From: Streptomyces sp. NBC_00414
Lineage (GTDB): Bacteria > Actinomycetota > Actinomycetes > Streptomycetales > Streptomycetaceae
Direction of reading: 5' to 3'
DNA length: 64,000 bases
Assembly: GCF_036038375.1 (NCBI RefSeq)
Contig: NZ_CP107935.1
Coordinates: 1,860,001 to 1,924,000, forward strand
Positions 13,201 through 21,202 of the stretch are shown in pieces (position 1 is the stretch's first letter; every line of letters starts with the position of its first letter). The notes beneath the pieces were generated by a model. The model was not told the DNA's origin, searched no databases, and saw only the letters and a program-made list of their open reading frames with translations. Position numbers and translations under genes: made by a program.

Positions 13201-15711
13201 GAGGACGACCGTGTCGAAGTAGGCCCGGGGCAGCCCGGAGGTGTCATGCGCGGGCCGGGCGCTCAGGTGCACCCGGTCGGCAAGCTCCGGCACCGCGTCG
13301 ACCTGGGCGCGCAGGGCCCGTACCGCCTCCTCGGAGAGGTCGGTGCCCCAGTACGTCTCGCAGCCGGGGGCGATCCTGGAGAGGATCAGGCCGCTGCCTA
13401 CGCCGATCTCCAGCACACGGCGCGGGGTGAGTTCCTCGATGCGGGCGACGGTCGCCTCGCGCCACTCCCGCATCTCCGGCACGGGGATGGGCAGCCCGTC
13501 GTACATGCTGTTCCAGCCGGCGAAGTTCTCCCGGAAGCCCGCGGACACGTCACGGCGGCCCGCGGAACTGCCGTCCCGGCCGGCGGACTCCTCCCGCCGC
13601 CCTTCGGATCCCGCCGCCGCGTAGAGCAGTTCGTGCAGGTCCTTCCACTCCTTGACCTGCTCGCCGAAGTCCCGGTCCGCGTCCAGCGAGGGAACCACGT
13701 AGGCGGCGAGCCTGCGGTCGCCCGGGCGGTCCTCGCGGACCAGGACCGCCGCCTGCTCCACGGCCGGGTGGGCGCGCAGCACGGACTCGATCTCGCCGGG
13801 TTCGATGCGGAAGCCGCGGATCTTCACCTGCGAGTCGGCGCGGCCGAGGAACTCCAGCCTGCCGTCGGCCTTCCAGCGCACCAGGTCGCCGGTGCGGTAC
13901 AGCCGTTCGCCGGGCGGGCCGAACGGGTCGGCGACGAACCGCTCGGCCGTCAGGTCGGGCCTGCCCAGATAGCCGCGGGCGAGACCGGCGCCGCCGAGGT
14001 ACAACTCGCCGGGCACACCGGCCGGTACGGGCCGGAGCCGGGCGTCGAGCACATAGGCGCGGGTGCCGGGGTCGGGGACACCGATCGGCACGATCGTGCC
14101 GGCGGGGGTGTCGGGGTCGCACAGGCCGAGGGTGGAGTTGGTGGTCGCCTCGGTGGGGCCGTACGCGTTGAACATCATCCGGCCGCGCGCGTACCGGCCG
14201 ACCAGTTCGGGCGAGACGCGCTCGGTCCCCGCGAGCAGTGTGGCGGGCGGCAGTTCGACGTCCTCGGGCATCGCGGCGAGCAGTGCCGGCGGGAGGATCA
14301 TGAAGGTGATGCCGTTGGCGTGCGCGTAGTCGGCGAGCGGTGCGCCGGGCACCCTCAACTCGGCCGGTACGACCACGAGTCGGCCGCCGGAGAGCAGACC
14401 GAGGCACAGATCCCAGAACGCGACGTCGAAGCTCGGCGAGGCGAACTGCAGGACCCGGCTGTGCGGTCCGATACCGAACCGTTCGGTCTGCGTGGCGACC
14501 AGTTTGGCGACGCCCGCGTGGGAGAGCACCACACCCTTGGGACGGCCGGTGGAACCGGAGGTGTAGATGACGTAGGCGGCGTTCTCGACGGAGAGGGAGC
14601 GGGCGGGTTCGTGCGGCTGCCGCGACGCCGGCTCCCGTAGGGTGTCCGGCGCGTCCAGCACCACGACGTCCATGCCCTCGCACGGCGGGATGTCCGCCGC
14701 GACCCCGGAGGTGGTGAGCAGGCAGGCGGGGCGGGCGTCGGCCAGCATGTAGGAGATGCGGTCGGCCGGATAGTCGGTGTCCACCGGCAGATAGGCGGCG
14801 CCGGACTTCAGTACGGCGACCTCGGCGACGATCAGTTCGGCCGAGCGGGGCACCGCGAGGGCCACCACGCGCTCGGGTCCGGCGCCGCGCGCGATCAGGG
14901 CGTGGGCCAGCCGGTCGGCCCGTTCGTCCAGTTCGGCGTAGGTCAGCCGGGTGTCCTCGAAGACCAGGGCGATCTCGTCGGGCCGCTGCCGTACCTGCTC
15001 CGCGAACATCTCGGGCCAGGTCCGCGGGGGGACGTCGTGGTCGGTGTCGTTCCACTCCTCCAGAACCCGGTGCCGTTCTTCGGCGTCCAGCAGGTCGAGT
15101 TCGCCGATCGGGGCGTTCGGCCGGGCGATCGCGTCGGCCAGCAGGGTGGCGTAGTGGCCCGCGGCGCGCAGTGCGGTCCCGTCCCGGAAGAGGTCCTGCC
15201 GGTACGTCACCCGGACCTCACCGGCGTGGACTTCGAGCGCGAGGTCGAGCGAGCCGCCGGAGGCGCCGCCGGACACCGGCCCGAAGGCCGTGTTGAACAG
15301 CAGGCCGCCGCCCCGGGTGGGTTCGGGCCTCAACTGGGTGACCAGTGCGGCCGGTTCGACACGGTGGGCCTCGGCCGCCTCGCAGGCCTCACGGACGCGC
15401 CGGACCAGTTCGGCGAATCCGGTCCCGCCGTCGAGAGCCACCCGGACGGGCAGTCCGCCGTACCCGACGGTGATGTCCTGCGCGCCGCCGTAGCGGTGCA
15501 GCAGCGCCACGAACGCGGACAGGAGGGTGACCTCGTCGGCCGTCGCGTCCAGCGTGCGGCTGATGGTGCGCGGCTCGCCGCCTGGCTTGAGCGGGTACGG
15601 GAAGTCGACCGGGAGGACCGCCTCCTGAGGGAGGGGGTCGAGCCGACGACGCCAGTACGCCGTCACGTCGACCTCATCGACACCGGACACACGCGATTCG
15701 AAACCGGACAC
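1..15711 (-). CDS. Siderophore non-ribosomal peptide synthetase, C-terminus beyond window
   Basis: This is a giant multimodular peptide synthetase read on the minus strand, at least 5237 codons, still open at base 1 where it is inside a condensation domain (AKFDLSF-type motif). Domain order is a half-length starter C remnant, A1-MT-T1, C2-A2-T2, C3-A3-MT-T3, C4-A4-T4, C5. Signature motifs read directly include the A8-type RTGDL and [16 protein letters not shown] of both methyltransferases, LGGDSI or LGGHSL of the carriers and HHxxxDG/E of most C domains. The GTG at 15711 is preferred because GGAGG lies 11 bases upstream. An in-frame ATG at 15768 abuts the iron box and would leave no room for a promoter. 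Selection codes (Ser, hydroxyornithine, Ser) together with the hydroxylase, formyltransferase and Fe transporters indicate a hydroxamate siderophore. The exact product is inferred. Confidence 0.95.
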   Translation of the reverse strand, partial: MSGFESRVSGVDEVDVTAYWRRRLDPLPQEAVLPVDFPYPLKPGGEPRTISRTLDATADEVTLLSAFVALLHRYGGAQDITVGYGGLPVRVALDGGTGFAELVRRVREACEAAEAHRVEPAALVTQLRPEPTRGGGLLFNTAFGPVSGGASGGSLDLALEVHAGEVRVTYRQDLFRDGTALRAAGHYATLLADAIARPNAPIGELDLLDAEERHRVLEEWNDTDHDVPPRTWPEMFAEQVRQRPDEIALVFEDTRLTYAELDERADRLAHALIARGAGPERVVALAVPRSAELIVAEVAVLKSGAAYLPVDTDYPADRISYMLADARPACLLTTSGVAADIPPCEGMDVVVLDAPDTLREPASRQPHEPARSLSVENAAYVIYTSGSTGRPKGVVLSHAGVAKLVATQTERFGIGPHSRVLQFASPSFDVAFWDLCLGLLSGGRLVVVPAELRVPGAPLADYAHANGITFMILPPALLAAMPEDVELPPATLLAGTERVSPELVGRYARGRMMFNAYGPTEATTNSTLGLCDPDTPAGTIVPIGVPDPGTRAYVLDARLRPVPAGVPGELYLGGAGLARGYLGRPDLTAERFVADPFGPPGERLYRTGDLVRWKADGRLEFLGRADSQVKIRGFRIEPGEIESVLRAHPAVEQAAVLVREDRPGDRRLAAYVVPSLDADRDFGEQVKEWKDLHELLYAAAGSEGRREESAGRDGSSAGRRDVSAGFRENFAGWNSMYDGLPIPVPEMREWREATVARIEELTPRRVLEIGVGSGLILSRIAPGCETYWGTDLSEEAVRALRAQVDAVPELADRVHLSARPAHDTSGLPRAYFDTVVLNSVAQYFPGADYLTDVIGTAAELLAPGGRLFVGDVRNARLLHCLRAAVETRRAADPEDKQTLRAAVERSVAWEGELLLDPDYFASLDGFDVDIRVKRGGHHNELTRYRYDAVLRKRTEDTATAGEPTPPAGPPTIGSTSAGSTSVVGDEIAWADLGVPRTPAHPAADSPGHGPADGPRVLADGPRGLDALDALLTTRGVTSAGRPAPLRVTGLPNARLAEDLAALSALDDSSRTTSPADAPDPEDLHALAARHGLRAAVTWNGVADDGSLDVVFGPAGSGPDAAVPLYRPSGAVPHANRPAPFRDVNSLMKALRSYAAEQLPEYMVPSAVVPLGHLPVTPSGKLDGAALPVPDYGALSSGRAPRDAREEVLCAAYAEVLGLRSATIDDDFFALGGDSITAIQLLIHARRAGLRLSSRDVFRHRTVAALAEAAGVRTDTGTGTGSDAGTGAGISAEQTPLVLLTEAELAEIQGDHPVTVQELLPLSPLQEGFYFHALVDGADRDAYVVQQALELSGPVDAEALRRAAQRVLDRHAPLRACFRPLPDGRPVQIIAEGLELPWREVDLSADDGRASENGLRPVAEAVAAEERARRFDLARPPLLRCAFIRLSDDRARLLLTFHHSVADGWSLPVLHRELLASYGENPAPLPEVAPYRSYLRGLAAADRDAARATWRDALAGIEEPTRLVETPADGAPITPAQIRVELSEQVTARLSARARELGVTLGTVVQGAWGLLIGRLTARQDVVFGTTVSGRDAEVEGIESMVGLFINTLPTRFRWEPSDTLAGLLGRLQDEQAALLDHQHLGLAEIQRAAGLAGGGELFDTLVVFENYPAATGLADPSGRVRVTGHEFHDAVHYPLALIVKPGRRLDLRLKHHAQRLDAQAVRGIADRLTRILHALAADPGQPVAALELLSAAELSHAHPAGDRRRVPATTLAAAFEAQAARTPRATAVVYEDETLTYEELDARAAELARGIRTRSGGAGPGTIVAVAVPRSAALMVALLGVLKSGAAYLPVDVDYPADRVTHMLTDSGATTVVTTADTAHRLPEVPGLTHLLVDADVVVAADGSLGEGYEHPEPTRTPVADPVAADPDDPAYLIYTSGSTGLPKGVVVTHRSIVNRLAWMQGEYGLTADDRVLQKTPASFDVSVWEFFWALCEGATVVLARPDGHRDPAYLAELIREQGVTTLHFVPSMLEAFLQSEEITADPAWAVSLRRVFSSGEALPGAASARWRDLTGVPLHNLYGPTEAAVDVTHHRYDGTPGTTVPIGRPVWNTDLRVLDSCLRPVPEGVPGELYLTGVQLARGYHARPGLTAERFVADPYGGPGDRMYRTGDLVRRRADGVVEYLGRTDRQVKIRGNRVELGEIEAALARQTSVAQAAVTVTGGALVAYVVPARDAHPEPAELQAALAESLPAAVVPGAYVVLDALPLTPSGKLDRAALPAPQAVRAEVRAPRDEREAALTGIFAAVLKLDEVGIDDDFFMLGGDSITSIGVSSRARRAGLDLNPRDVFEHRTPAALAAASTPVTEARAPHSDFALTAEETERVHRLSPGPVDDIWPLAPLQEGLFFHSTYDAGTLDVYTVHESFDIAVPLDTDRLRTAVRVLLDRTPSLRAGFTSEGLRQPVQFIVRDPEIPLEEVDLSGLPTEEQDVRLRELTDAERSRRFDLTRPLLFRILVVRLGEERGDRLVVGRHLLLWDGWSAWLFLDQLFALYESGGDASALVAPGSYRDYLTWLEVQDTDVATAAWRTALAGLDEPTLLAAADQGLEPDIPESLDAFVPDEVGTRLRDIGRRHGLTLNTVLNAAWGLTLASATGRTDVVFGTTVAGRPSEVPEIENVIGMFLNTVPARIAYDPAEPVLALLRRVQDERLAVMPYEYLGLGVLQAETGHRRLFDTLFVLRNSDTEERLAELTERHGATAVANVDATHYPVNLVVTPGRSIQVTLTHRADVIARPEAQELLDRFTLLLARLTHDLDAPVGRLDAQLPAEQLQLERERAAGRVPDPEDTIADLLAAQALATPDTTALVFGDQTLTYAELDARINRMARLLLARGAAPERVVALGLPRSLDMVVALFAVLRTGAAYLPLELDYPDDRLVAMLQDARPTLLLSNEAVSARLAAADTPRALLDDPAVVAELAAFPADLERQVFSLEHPAYVIYTSGSTGRPKGVVTPYRGLTNMQLNHQREIFEPAIASAGGRALRIAHTVSFAFDMSWEELLWLVEGHEVHICDEELRRDAEALVAYCETHRVDVINVTPTYAHLLIEQGLLEGHRPPLVLLGGEAVSETVWNRLRDTEGTYGYNLYGPTEYTINTLGGGTLDSATPTVGRPIRGTRAHILDAWLRPVPEGVPGELYIAGIGLARGYLERPGLTAERFVADPFGEPGERMYRTGDLVRRNPDGNLDFLGRTDDQVKIRGYRVELGEIEAALSRHPQVAHAAVVVRDERLVGYVVPAPLTGDDRDGAEREQVGEWQEIYSDEYEEISTAVFTEDYAGWDSSYDGQPIPFEEMREWREATVARIRSLRPRRILEIGVGSGLLLSRLAPEAEAYWATDFAAPVIRKIGEELRRDPELAARVTLRAQPADDLTGLPDDGYFDTVVINSVIQYFPSIDYLTSVIDGAMRLLAPGGALFVGDVRNLRLARTFQTEIQRARGVTGEGLDRAVERGLRLEKELLVDPDYFTTLGHRVDLRTKRARHHNELTRHRYDAVLYAGEADLALERVPSVGFTDDLDLTDLVRAVTPLRFTGIPDARLGAAGGVDPETLHDLGARLGRRVLTTWSRGPGTYDAVFVAAHAEGAHDGAGTGMGTGEGPGRTAGLYLPGGGEAPYANEPTAARGANSLVRRLRDDLKQQLPEYMVPAAFVTLDRLPMNDNGKLDVRALPDAEPVIALGTGRGPRTPQEEVLCRLFAEVLGLPEVGAEDGFFDLGGHSLLATRLISRARTELGAELAIRDLFEAPTPELLAARADTGRPARPAVAPAERPDRIPLSPAQRRLWLVERITGSGVAYNFPLVFRLRGELDVDALRAALSDVAGRHEALRTVFHEHDGEPYQVIVPAAEAVPEFTVTDCAEEALDGLIESAQRRPFDLAHELPLRCEVLRIAPADHVVAVVLHHITTDEWSDRPFLADLNTAYAARAAGEEPGWAPLPVQYADYTLWQEQLLDQVGDEQLAHWTRTLNGLPEELTLPLDRPRPAEPTGLGGKVRLEVPAQVGRSLRELSGETGTSMFMLLQAATATLLHRLGAGDDIPLGAPIAGRTDSGLDDLVGFFVNTLVLRTDLSGDDLTYRQLIGRVRESALAAFEHQDLPFDRVVEAVNPPRVAGRNPLFQVMLGYHYRPDGDPDLLGLSTEWSEMDTGRAKFDLHFTFVDEPDHLVLLLDYAADLCDEATADRLAGRLVRLLEQVAGTPDLPVRDVEVLAPAERALVLGQWNDTAHETASTTLPELFRAQADRTPDALALVFGEQRLTYAELDARVEHTARVLAGMGVGPERTVAVALPRSADLVIALLAVHRAGGAYLPLDSDYPQERLAFMLEDTRPVCVIRDHLPEGAEGAEGAEGALPDTYDPSSPAYVIYTSGSTGRPKGVVVPQSGIVNRLLWMQDAYGLTGADRVLQKTPSSFDVSVWEFFWPLITGAALVVARPDGHKDPRYLAELIQRQDVTVAHFVPSMLQLFLEEPSAAGCTGLSKVMCSGEALPAPLADRFHRTLGEVELHNLYGPTEASVDVTATQVRPGATSVPIGRPVWNTRVYVLDAALRPVPPGVAGELYLAGAQLARGYLDRAGLTAERFVADPYGGPGERMYRTGDLARWTSDGTVEYLGRTDDQVKIRGFRIELGEIETVLERHDTVARAVVVPYDQRLVAYVVPAAGSVTDPDVTSALRRHTAAELPEHMVPAAFVALDVLPLTPNGKLDRGALPAPDFAAGTTETLPRTPREEILCGLFADVLGLERVGVHDDFFALGGHSLVAMRLAGRVRSVLGAEASLRTVFEAPTPARLAEALRDGATDGTRADLPVLAPADRPERLPLSFAQQRLWVLYRVEGPSPTYNIPLVWRLTGALDADALQLAVDDLVARHEPLRTVFPEEDGRAYQLILDPARAEVAVRTAAVTDEDELSERLAEATGYGFELDREAPLRVHLFRTAEDEHVLLLLLHHIAGDEWSDRPLTRDLAAAYEARAAGRTPERAPLPVQYADYSLWQRAVLGDEKDPRSLAFRQLGFWKQALDGLPEELGLPVDRPRPLEASYRGGVVDMPLDPELTAGLRELARSGNVSMFMIVQAAVAALLTRLGAGTDIPLGSPIAGRTEEVLEDLVGFFLNTLVLRTDTSGDPAFRELLARVRETDLAAFDHQDVPFERVVDVLSPARSLSRHPLFQVMVVYLAAGGGGDVLGGLDARREEVGATGAKFDLSFDFV
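1280..4370 (-). other. NRPS module 4: C4, A4 (serine), T4
   Basis: C4 starts [11 protein letters not shown] and has HHITTDEWS near 3880, the form usual for domains that accept an L-configured donor. A4 (about 2960-1590) reads FDVSVW, HFVPS, MCSGE and [11 protein letters not shown], giving DVWHMSLVD(K), a serine-type code. T4 is LGGHSL-like near 1340. There is no methyltransferase. Confidence 0.85.
4370..8640 (-). other. NRPS module 3: C3 (no catalytic His), A3 (N5-hydroxyornithine), N-methyltransferase, T3
   Basis: C3 begins [12 protein letters not shown] and has HLLLWDGWS at about 8107-8130, so the second, catalytic histidine of HHxxxDG is leucine. A3 (about 7200-5870) reads FDMSWEE, NVTP, LLGGE and [11 protein letters not shown], giving DMENLGLIN(K). 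From memory this is the code of the hydroxyornithine module of coelichelin synthetase CchH. A nested methyltransferase (LEIGVGSG near 5620, [10 protein letters not shown] near 5100) predicts alpha-N-methylation. T3 is of the LGGHSL type near 4435. Confidence 0.85.
8640..11940 (-). other. NRPS module 2: C2, A2 (serine), T2
   Basis: C2 has an intact HHSVADGWS motif near 11340 and an N-terminal [12 protein letters not shown] signature, a form usual in D-accepting or dual condensation/epimerisation domains. A2 (about 10320-9050) reads FDVSVW, HFVPS, FSSGE and [11 protein letters not shown]. This gives the code DVWHFSLVD(K), which matches the classical serine code of EntF. T2 carries LGGDSI near 8750. 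No methyltransferase or epimerisation domain is present. Serine selection is supported directly by the code; stereochemistry is inferred. Confidence 0.85.
11940..15711 (-). other. NRPS module 1: C remnant, A1, N-methyltransferase, T1
   Basis: The first roughly 230 residues resemble only the C-terminal half of a condensation domain and lack HHxxxDG, as expected for a starter module. A1 spans about 14960-13790. Its hand-read 10-residue code is DVWILAATN(K) (from [25 protein letters not shown]), which I cannot match to a known substrate. By analogy with related siderophores it may take formyl-hydroxyornithine. A methyltransferase with LEIGVGSG (about 13410) sits between A8 and the carrier, so the residue should be alpha-N-methylated. 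T1 carries LGGDSI at about 12015. The stretch between methyltransferase and T1 (about 12850-12300) is Pro/Ala-rich. Confidence 0.8.
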
Positions 15712-15770
15712 AGCTGACCGTGCCTCCAGAGTGTGCGGAACCGGCTCAGCCGGAGGACCGCAGGTCATAC

Positions 15771-15789
15771 TAAGGTAAGGATTACCTAA
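15771..15789. promoter_or_regulatory. Iron box upstream of the NRPS gene
   Basis: TAAGGTAAGGATTACCTAA matches the 19-bp DtxR/IdeR/DmdR operator (TTAGGTTAGGCTAACCTAA) at 15 of 19 positions. It lies just upstream of the NRPS start and 90 bases from the divergent importer operon, so iron-loaded repressor probably shuts the synthetase down. Confidence 0.8.
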
Positions 15790-15833
15790 CCAAAAGGCCC
15801 AGTCTCTGCGGACCTCGTCCCCCGCACTACGAT

Positions 15834-15852
15834 CAAGGCCTGCCTAACCTAA
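15834..15852. promoter_or_regulatory. Second, weaker iron box upstream of the importer operon
   Basis: CAAGGCCTGCCTAACCTAA has a perfect right half-site (CCTAACCTAA region) but a degenerate left arm, 13 of 19 matches. It ends 26 bases before the GTG of the first permease, the right place to repress the importer operon. Confidence 0.6.
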
Positions 15853-15878
15853 GGGAGCTGGCCGTTGGAGACCGCAAG

Positions 15879-16901
15879 GTGACGGGCAAGAGAGTGCGCC
15901 CTGTCCTTCTCGTGACACTGCTGGGTACCGTCCTGGCCGTCCTCTGTCTGCTGTCACTGGCGCTCGGCGCGGCCAACATCCCGCCGGACCAGGTGATCTC
16001 GGCGCTGTTCGGCGAGGCGCCGAGCCGCTTCGTCGACAACGTCGTCTGGTCGGCGCGCATGCCGCGCACCGCCCTCGGACTCACCGCGGGTGCGGCCCTC
16101 GGGCTGGCCGGGGCGCTGATGCAGGCCCTGACCCGCAATCCGCTCGCCGACCCCGGAGTGCTGGGGGTCAGCGCCGGTGCCTCCTTCGCCATCGTGCTCG
16201 CCGTCGGCGTGCTCGGGGTCAACTCGCTCTACGGCTATGTGTGGTTCGCGTTCGCCGGAGCCCTGATCGCCACCGTGGCCGTCTATCTGCTGGGCGGTCT
16301 CGGGCGGTCCGGGATGACCCCCGTGAAGCTGGCGCTCGCGGGCATCGCGGTCACCTCGATGCTGTGGTCGTTCACGCAGGCCATCGTGCTCACCGACGTG
16401 GACGCGCTCAACAAGTACCGGTTCTGGTCCGCCGGGACGCTCGCCGACGTGGACGGCGGCATGGTGTGGCGGGTCCTGCCCTTCCTCGTCGTCGGCGCGG
16501 TGCTGGCGCTGGCCTGCGCCCCCGCCCTCAACAGCATGGCCCTGGGCGACGACGTGGCGGCCTCGCTCGGCCGGCGCCTCGGCCTGGTCCGGCTGGCCGG
16601 TGTCGCGGCGATCACCCTGCTGACGGGTGGCGCGGTCGCGGTCATCGGCCCGGTCGTCTTCATCGGCCTGGTGGTCCCCCATGTCGCCCGCGTGCTCGCC
16701 CAGTCGGCGGGCGTCGGCCCCGACCAGCGCTGGCTGCTGCCCCTGTCGGCCGTGCTCGCCCCCGTCCTGCTGCTCGCCGCGGACATCCTCGGACGCCTGG
16801 TGGCACGGCCCACCGAGATCCAGGCGGGTGTCCTGGTCGCCTTCATCGGCGGTCCGTTCTTCATCGCCATGGTCCGTCGGCGCAATCTGGCGGAGGTGTG
16901 A
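15879..16901 (+). CDS. Fe-siderophore ABC importer permease, FecCD family (first)
   Basis: A 340-residue integral membrane protein with the hydrophobic profile of FecCD/BtuC permeases (about nine to ten helices) and the family motif TRNPLADPGVLGVSAGAS near residue 85. It forms one half of the channel that brings the ferric siderophore through the cytoplasmic membrane. The GTG start at 15879 has GGAG eight bases upstream; the UTG codon before it runs into a stop. It is the first gene of a three-gene importer operon, divergent from the NRPS and preceded by an iron box. Equivalent to CchC/CchD of the coelichelin system by context. Confidence 0.92.
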   Translation: MTGKRVRPVLLVTLLGTVLAVLCLLSLALGAANIPPDQVISALFGEAPSRFVDNVVWSARMPRTALGLTAGAALGLAGALMQALTRNPLADPGVLGVSAGASFAIVLAVGVLGVNSLYGYVWFAFAGALIATVAVYLLGGLGRSGMTPVKLALAGIAVTSMLWSFTQAIVLTDVDALNKYRFWSAGTLADVDGGMVWRVLPFLVVGAVLALACAPALNSMALGDDVAASLGRRLGLVRLAGVAAITLLTGGAVAVIGPVVFIGLVVPHVARVLAQSAGVGPDQRWLLPLSAVLAPVLLLAADILGRLVARPTEIQAGVLVAFIGGPFFIAMVRRRNLAEV

Positions 16902-16903
16902 GC

Positions 16904-18022
16904 ATGCCGAACCCGAAGTCCACCCTCAAGTCCCCCACCGGCCCCACGTCACTTTCAGGCAGGAGCAGTTCGGCCGGGTCGGCCCGCTACCGCACCTACC
17001 GGCCGGCCCTCCTGCCCGTCTCGGGTGTCTTCCGCCCCCGGCTGGTCGCCCTGTCCGTGGTGCTCGCCGCGGGTACCTTCGTCCTGTTCTGCTGGGGCCT
17101 GACGACCGGCGACTACCCGATCGGTTTCACCGACGTCGTACGGGCCCTGGTGGGCTCCGGCGACCCCGGCACCGTCCTCGTGGTGGAGGAGCTGCGCCTG
17201 CCCCGCGCCCTGGTCGGACTGCTCGCCGGAATCGCCTTCGGGGTCTCCGGAGCGCTGTTCCAGACCATGACGCGCAATCCGCTGGCCAGCCCCGACATGA
17301 TCGGCCTCACCCAGGGCGCGGGCACCGCCGTGGTCGCGGGCATCGTCCTCGGCTGGGACGGCGGCCTCGGCACCCAGGCCCTCGGTCTGCTCGGCGCCCT
17401 GGTCACGGCCCTCACCGTGTACGCCCTGGCCTGGCGGCGCGGCACCACCGGATACCGCATCATCCTGGTCGGCATCGGCGTGGCCTGGATCTGCACGAGT
17501 GCCACGGACTATCTGGTGGCCAAGGGCGGACGCTTCCAGGCGCAGGCCGCCCTCGGCTGGCTGGTCGGCAACCTCAACGGCCGCACCTGGGACCAAGTGG
17601 GCCCGCTCGCCGTCGCGTTGGCCGTGCTCCTGCCGACGGCTCTCCTGCTCGGCCGTCTGCTGCGGACCCTCCAGCTCGGTGACGACGTGGCCACCGGCCT
17701 CGGTACGCGCGTCCAGCCCGTACGCCTGGCCATCCTGCTCACCGGTGTCGGCCTGATCGCCTTCGCCACCGCGTCCGCGGGTCCGGTGGCCTTCGTGGCA
17801 CTCGCCGCCCCGCAGATCGCCCAACGGCTGGCCGGCACGGCCTGGCCGCCCACCGTCGCCTCGGGGCTCACCGGGGCGCTCGTCGTGCTGGGCGGCGACC
17901 TCATCGCCCGTACCCTCGTCTCCGGCACGGAACTGCCGGTCGGCATCGTCACCGGTGTGCTCGGCGCGCCGATCCTGCTCTGGCTGCTCGTCCGCGCCAA
18001 CCGCGCGGGCTCAGGAGGTTGA
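16904..18022 (+). CDS. Fe-siderophore ABC importer permease, FecCD family (second)
   Basis: A 372-residue FecCD permease with TRNPLASPDMIGLTQGAG as family motif and a roughly 35-residue Ser/Pro-rich cytoplasmic N-terminus. The ATG at 16904 is two bases after the previous stop and has GGAGG at 16892-16896. The same frame stays open further upstream, but that would overlap the first permease and lacks a ribosome site. It pairs with the first permease to form a heterodimeric channel, energised by the ATPase that follows four bases later. Confidence 0.92.
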   Translation: MPNPKSTLKSPTGPTSLSGRSSSAGSARYRTYRPALLPVSGVFRPRLVALSVVLAAGTFVLFCWGLTTGDYPIGFTDVVRALVGSGDPGTVLVVEELRLPRALVGLLAGIAFGVSGALFQTMTRNPLASPDMIGLTQGAGTAVVAGIVLGWDGGLGTQALGLLGALVTALTVYALAWRRGTTGYRIILVGIGVAWICTSATDYLVAKGGRFQAQAALGWLVGNLNGRTWDQVGPLAVALAVLLPTALLLGRLLRTLQLGDDVATGLGTRVQPVRLAILLTGVGLIAFATASAGPVAFVALAAPQIAQRLAGTAWPPTVASGLTGALVVLGGDLIARTLVSGTELPVGIVTGVLGAPILLWLLVRANRAGSGG

Positions 18023-18026
18023 TCCC

Positions 18027-18932
18027 ATGTCGGCTGATCCCCTGTCGACCGACCGCGCGTCGGACGGCGCCGTGTCCCCCGGCCCCCTGTCACCGACCGA
18101 CCCCGACCCCGACCTGCGGGCGAGCGGTCTGCGGCTGGCGTACGACAACCGTCTGGTGGTCGACGGCCTCGACCTGGCGATCCCGCCCGGCCGCATCACG
18201 GCCATCGTCGGCGCCAACGCCTGCGGGAAGTCCACCCTGTTGCGGGCTCTCGCCCGGCTGCTGGCGCCCAAGGAGGGCGCCGTCCACCTCGACGGCCGGG
18301 CGCTCCAGTCCATCCCGAGCAGGGAGCTGGCCCAGCGTCTGGGCATCCTGCCGCAGAGCCCGGTGGCGCCCGAGGGGCTGACCGTCATCGACCTGGTCAA
18401 CCGCGGGCGTTCACCGCACCAGACCTGGTGGCGGCAGTGGTCGAAGGCGGACGAGCAGGCGGTGCACCAGGCGCTGGCCGCCACCAACATGACCGACCTC
18501 GCCGACCGGCCCGTGGACGAGCTCTCCGGCGGCCAGCGGCAGCGCGCCTGGATCGCCATGGCGGTCGCCCAGGGCACGCCCGTCCTGCTCCTCGACGAGC
18601 CGACGACGTATCTCGACCTGGCCCATCAGATCGACGTCCTGGACCTGGTCACCGACCTCAACCGCCGCGAGAACCGCACGGTCGTGATGGTGCTCCACGA
18701 CCTCAACCAGGCCTGCCGGTACGCCGATCACGTCGTCGCCATGAAGTCCGGGAAGATCGTCGCCGAGGGGAGCCCGGCCGAGGTCATCACCGCCGAGACG
18801 GTCGAGGACGTCTTCGACCTGACCTGCCGCATCACACCGGACCCGGTCAGCGGCACCCCCCTGGTCATCCCGATGGGCCGCCACCACGGGGGTCCGGCCC
18901 TGGAAGCGGCGGCGGTGCACGCGGCCGACTAG
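18027..18932 (+). CDS. Fe-siderophore ABC importer ATP-binding protein
   Basis: A 301-residue FepC/FhuC-type ATPase with all nucleotide-binding motifs: Walker A GANACGKST, signature LSGGQRQR, Walker B VLLLDEPTTYLD and H-loop VLHDLNQ. The ATG at 18027 follows AGGAGG. The first 30 residues are a Pro/Ser/Asp-rich extension before the ABC domain. It completes the importer operon with the two permeases; the substrate-binding lipoprotein is encoded separately at 27384. Confidence 0.95.
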   Translation: MSADPLSTDRASDGAVSPGPLSPTDPDPDLRASGLRLAYDNRLVVDGLDLAIPPGRITAIVGANACGKSTLLRALARLLAPKEGAVHLDGRALQSIPSRELAQRLGILPQSPVAPEGLTVIDLVNRGRSPHQTWWRQWSKADEQAVHQALAATNMTDLADRPVDELSGGQRQRAWIAMAVAQGTPVLLLDEPTTYLDLAHQIDVLDLVTDLNRRENRTVVMVLHDLNQACRYADHVVAMKSGKIVAEGSPAEVITAETVEDVFDLTCRITPDPVSGTPLVIPMGRHHGGPALEAAAVHAAD

Positions 18933-19098
18933 GTTCGCCCGCACGGGACTTGCTCACGTGGTGCCGCGTACGTGGGGCCGCGGGCGTGGGGTGCCGCGTG
19001 CGTCGCCTTGTGTACGTCGCCTTGTGTGCATCGTATGGCCGAACAGTGACCGTAAGAGGCAGATGAGGCTGGGGGGACGGAAGGTCCGTACCTGTGTC
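18933..19098. other. Intergenic region between importer operon and GH16 gene
   Basis: No gene is apparent. It contains a short imperfect GTGCCGCG/GTGGGG-rich stretch and a 13-bp direct repeat (CGTCGCCTTGTGT) near 19002-19030, but no clear terminator hairpin. Confidence 0.5.
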
Positions 19099-19132
19099 TT
19101 GACACTGCTCTCGTTCACTTCTTAGAACGAGA
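19099..19132 (+). promoter_or_regulatory. Promoter with overlapping inverted repeat for the GH16 gene
   Basis: TTGACA (19099-19104) is followed 17 bases later by TTAGAA (19122-19127), a good vegetative promoter. A perfect 7-bp inverted repeat, TCTCGTT (19109-19115) and AACGAGA (19126-19132) with a 10-bp spacer, straddles the spacer and the -10 element. Such a position is typical for a repressor operator. The cognate regulator is not in this window. Confidence 0.6.
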
Positions 19133-19200
19133 GGCGAAGCATTTCCCCCCACCTCAGTGGGCGCGCCCCCGCACAGGGACGCCCTACGGAAGGGAGAGTC

Positions 19201-20061
19201 GTGGCTTCCCCACGTCTGCTCCGCAAATGCCTTCTCGCAGCGCTGCCCGCCGCCCTCGTCGCGGCCGCGTCCGTCGCCCCCGCCGCCCATGCGGACCCCA
19301 CTCCGCGGGCGGCCCAGGCCGTGACGTTCTCCGACACCTTCGACGGGGCCGCCGGTTCCGGTGTCGACCAGGGCAAGTGGCAGGTCGAGACCGGCGACAA
19401 CGTCAACAACCACGAGCGCCAGTACTACACGGCGGGCAACAACAACGCGAAGCTCGACGGCCAGGGCCACCTGGTCATCGAGGCCCGCCGTGAGAATCCT
19501 GCCAACTACCAGTGCTGGTACGGGTCGTGCGAGTACACCTCGGCGCGGCTCAACACCTCCGGCAAGTTCACCGCCACGTACGGGCACGTCGAGGCGCGGA
19601 TGAAGATCCCGCGCGGCCAGGGCATCTGGCCCGCGTTCTGGATGCTCGGCCAGGACATCGGCGACGTCGGCTGGCCCAACTCCGGTGAGATCGACATCAT
19701 GGAGAACGTCGGCTTCGAACCAGGAACCGTGCACGGCACCCTGCACGGCCCCGGCTACTCCGGCTCCGGCGGCATAGGCGCGGGCTACTCGCTGCCGAAC
19801 GGCCAGGCGTTCGCGGACGCCTTCCACACCTTCGCGGTGGACTGGGCACCTGACAGGATCACCTGGTCCGTGGACGGCACCGTCTACCAGACCCGCACGC
19901 CGGCCGACCTGAACGGAAACACCTGGGTCTTCGACAAGCCGTTCTTCCTGATCCTCAACCTCGCTGTCGGCGGCTACTGGCCCGGCGACCCCGACGGTTC
20001 GACCAGCTTCCCGCAGCAACTGGTCGTCGACGAGGTGAAGGTGACGACCAGCGACGGCTGA
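19201..20061 (+). CDS. Secreted glycoside hydrolase family 16 (endo-beta-1,3-glucanase type)
   Basis: A 286-residue protein with a signal peptide (charged RLLRK, hydrophobic Ala/Leu core, likely cleavage after AHA near residue 31) and a single GH16 domain. The catalytic signature GEIDIMENVG (about residues 161-170) supplies nucleophile and acid/base glutamates, in the form with an extra residue found in laminarinases. It has no C-terminal carbohydrate-binding domain. It probably hydrolyses beta-1,3-glucans outside the cell. GTG start with GGGAG about seven bases upstream. It interrupts the siderophore locus without an evident link to it and has its own promoter. Confidence 0.93.
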   Translation: MASPRLLRKCLLAALPAALVAAASVAPAAHADPTPRAAQAVTFSDTFDGAAGSGVDQGKWQVETGDNVNNHERQYYTAGNNNAKLDGQGHLVIEARRENPANYQCWYGSCEYTSARLNTSGKFTATYGHVEARMKIPRGQGIWPAFWMLGQDIGDVGWPNSGEIDIMENVGFEPGTVHGTLHGPGYSGSGGIGAGYSLPNGQAFADAFHTFAVDWAPDRITWSVDGTVYQTRTPADLNGNTWVFDKPFFLILNLAVGGYWPGDPDGSTSFPQQLVVDEVKVTTSDG

Positions 20062-20119
20062 CGGAGCCGCCGGCGACACCCTCTGAAGTGTGACCGCCGG
20101 AACGCGTTCAAGACCCGAA

Positions 20120-20164
20120 CACGTGGTGCCCGGCCGGGAAGGCTTCCCGGCCGGGCACCACGTG
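20120..20164. terminator. Bidirectional terminator hairpin between convergent genes
   Basis: A perfect inverted repeat with a stem of at least 19 bp (left arm starts CACGTGGTGCCCGG, right arm ends CCGGGCACCACGTG) around AAGGCTT. It lies between the GH16 stop and the convergent acetylglutamate-kinase stop, so it can terminate both transcripts. Confidence 0.85.
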
Positions 20165-20173
20165 CGTCTCAGC

Positions 20174-21202
20174 TCACCGGGCCACCGGATGCGCCGCCGT
20201 CACCGAGGACGCGGAGGGCGCGGAAGGCACGGACGACGCGGAGGCCGCCGGGTCCGGCACGATCGTCGTGCCGGATCCGGCGGCGCCGACCAGCCCGTCA
20301 AGCAGGGCATGCGGCGCCCGCCCGTCAAGAACCCGGGCAACGCCCACCCCGCCCCGAACGGCCCGCAGACACGCCTCCATCTTCGGCCCCATACCGCCGT
20401 TCAACGCGGGCAGCACCCGCTCCAACTCCCCCGCTCCGATCCGGTCGACGACCCGATCGGAGCGGGGCCAGTCGGCATACAGCCCGGGCACATCGGTCAG
20501 AACGACCAGAACCCGCGTCCCCAACGCGACAGCCACCGCACCGGCGGCCGTGTCCGCGTTGACGTTGTAGACCTGCCCGTCCTCGCCCCGGCCGACGGAG
20601 GAGATCACCGGGATGTGGCCGCCCTCCAACAACAGTCGCACGACAGCGGTGTTGACCCGTGCGACATCACCGACCAGCCCGATGTCCACGCGCTCACCGG
20701 CCACTTCGGCGTACCGCTTGACGGCGGTGAGGGTGTGCCCGTCCTCGCCGCTGAGGCCGACCGCGTGCGGCCCGTGCTCGTTGAGCAGTCCGACCAGGTC
20801 TTTCTGGACCTTGCCGGACAGCACCATCCGTACGACCTCCATGGTCTCGGGGGTGGTGACCCGAAGCCCGTCGAGGAAGTCGGACTTGAGCCCGAGGCGG
20901 TCCAGGTGGGCGGCGATCTGCGGACCGCCGCCGTGCACCACGACCGGCCGGACGCCCGCCCTGTACAGGGTCAGGACGTCCTGTGCGAAGGCCCGCCGGA
21001 GCGTGTCGTCGGTCATCGCGTGGCCGCCGTACTTGACGACGACGGTGTGTCCGCGCAGGGGCTCCAGCGCCACGAGACGCTCGGCGAGACCGACGGACGC
21101 GGCGACATCGGTCACCGCGTCCGTCATGGCCAGGTCCGTCAGAGCCGAGTCGGCCTCTGCCGTGGTGCTCACCACCGTGGTGCTCACTGCCCTGGCGCTC
21201 AC
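20174..21202 (-). CDS. argB: N-acetylglutamate kinase paralogue linked to siderophore genes
   Basis: A 342-residue amino-acid kinase that phosphorylates N-acetyl-L-glutamate in ornithine/arginine synthesis. Family motifs are intact: [20 protein letters not shown], the [10 protein letters not shown] substrate loop and LTDVPGLY, ending in [10 protein letters not shown]. The chosen GTG at 21202 overlaps the formyltransferase stop (GTGA), implying translational coupling. The C-terminus has an unusual Ala/Ser/Pro-rich tail of about 25 residues. Streptomyces normally keep argB in an argCJBD cluster, so this copy next to an ornithine hydroxylase and formyltransferase probably boosts ornithine for the siderophore. 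Enzyme family is certain; dedication to the siderophore is inferred. Confidence 0.88.
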   Translation of the reverse strand: MSARAVSTTVVSTTAEADSALTDLAMTDAVTDVAASVGLAERLVALEPLRGHTVVVKYGGHAMTDDTLRRAFAQDVLTLYRAGVRPVVVHGGGPQIAAHLDRLGLKSDFLDGLRVTTPETMEVVRMVLSGKVQKDLVGLLNEHGPHAVGLSGEDGHTLTAVKRYAEVAGERVDIGLVGDVARVNTAVVRLLLEGGHIPVISSVGRGEDGQVYNVNADTAAGAVAVALGTRVLVVLTDVPGLYADWPRSDRVVDRIGAGELERVLPALNGGMGPKMEACLRAVRGGVGVARVLDGRAPHALLDGLVGAAGSGTTIVPDPAASASSVPSAPSASSVTAAHPVAR

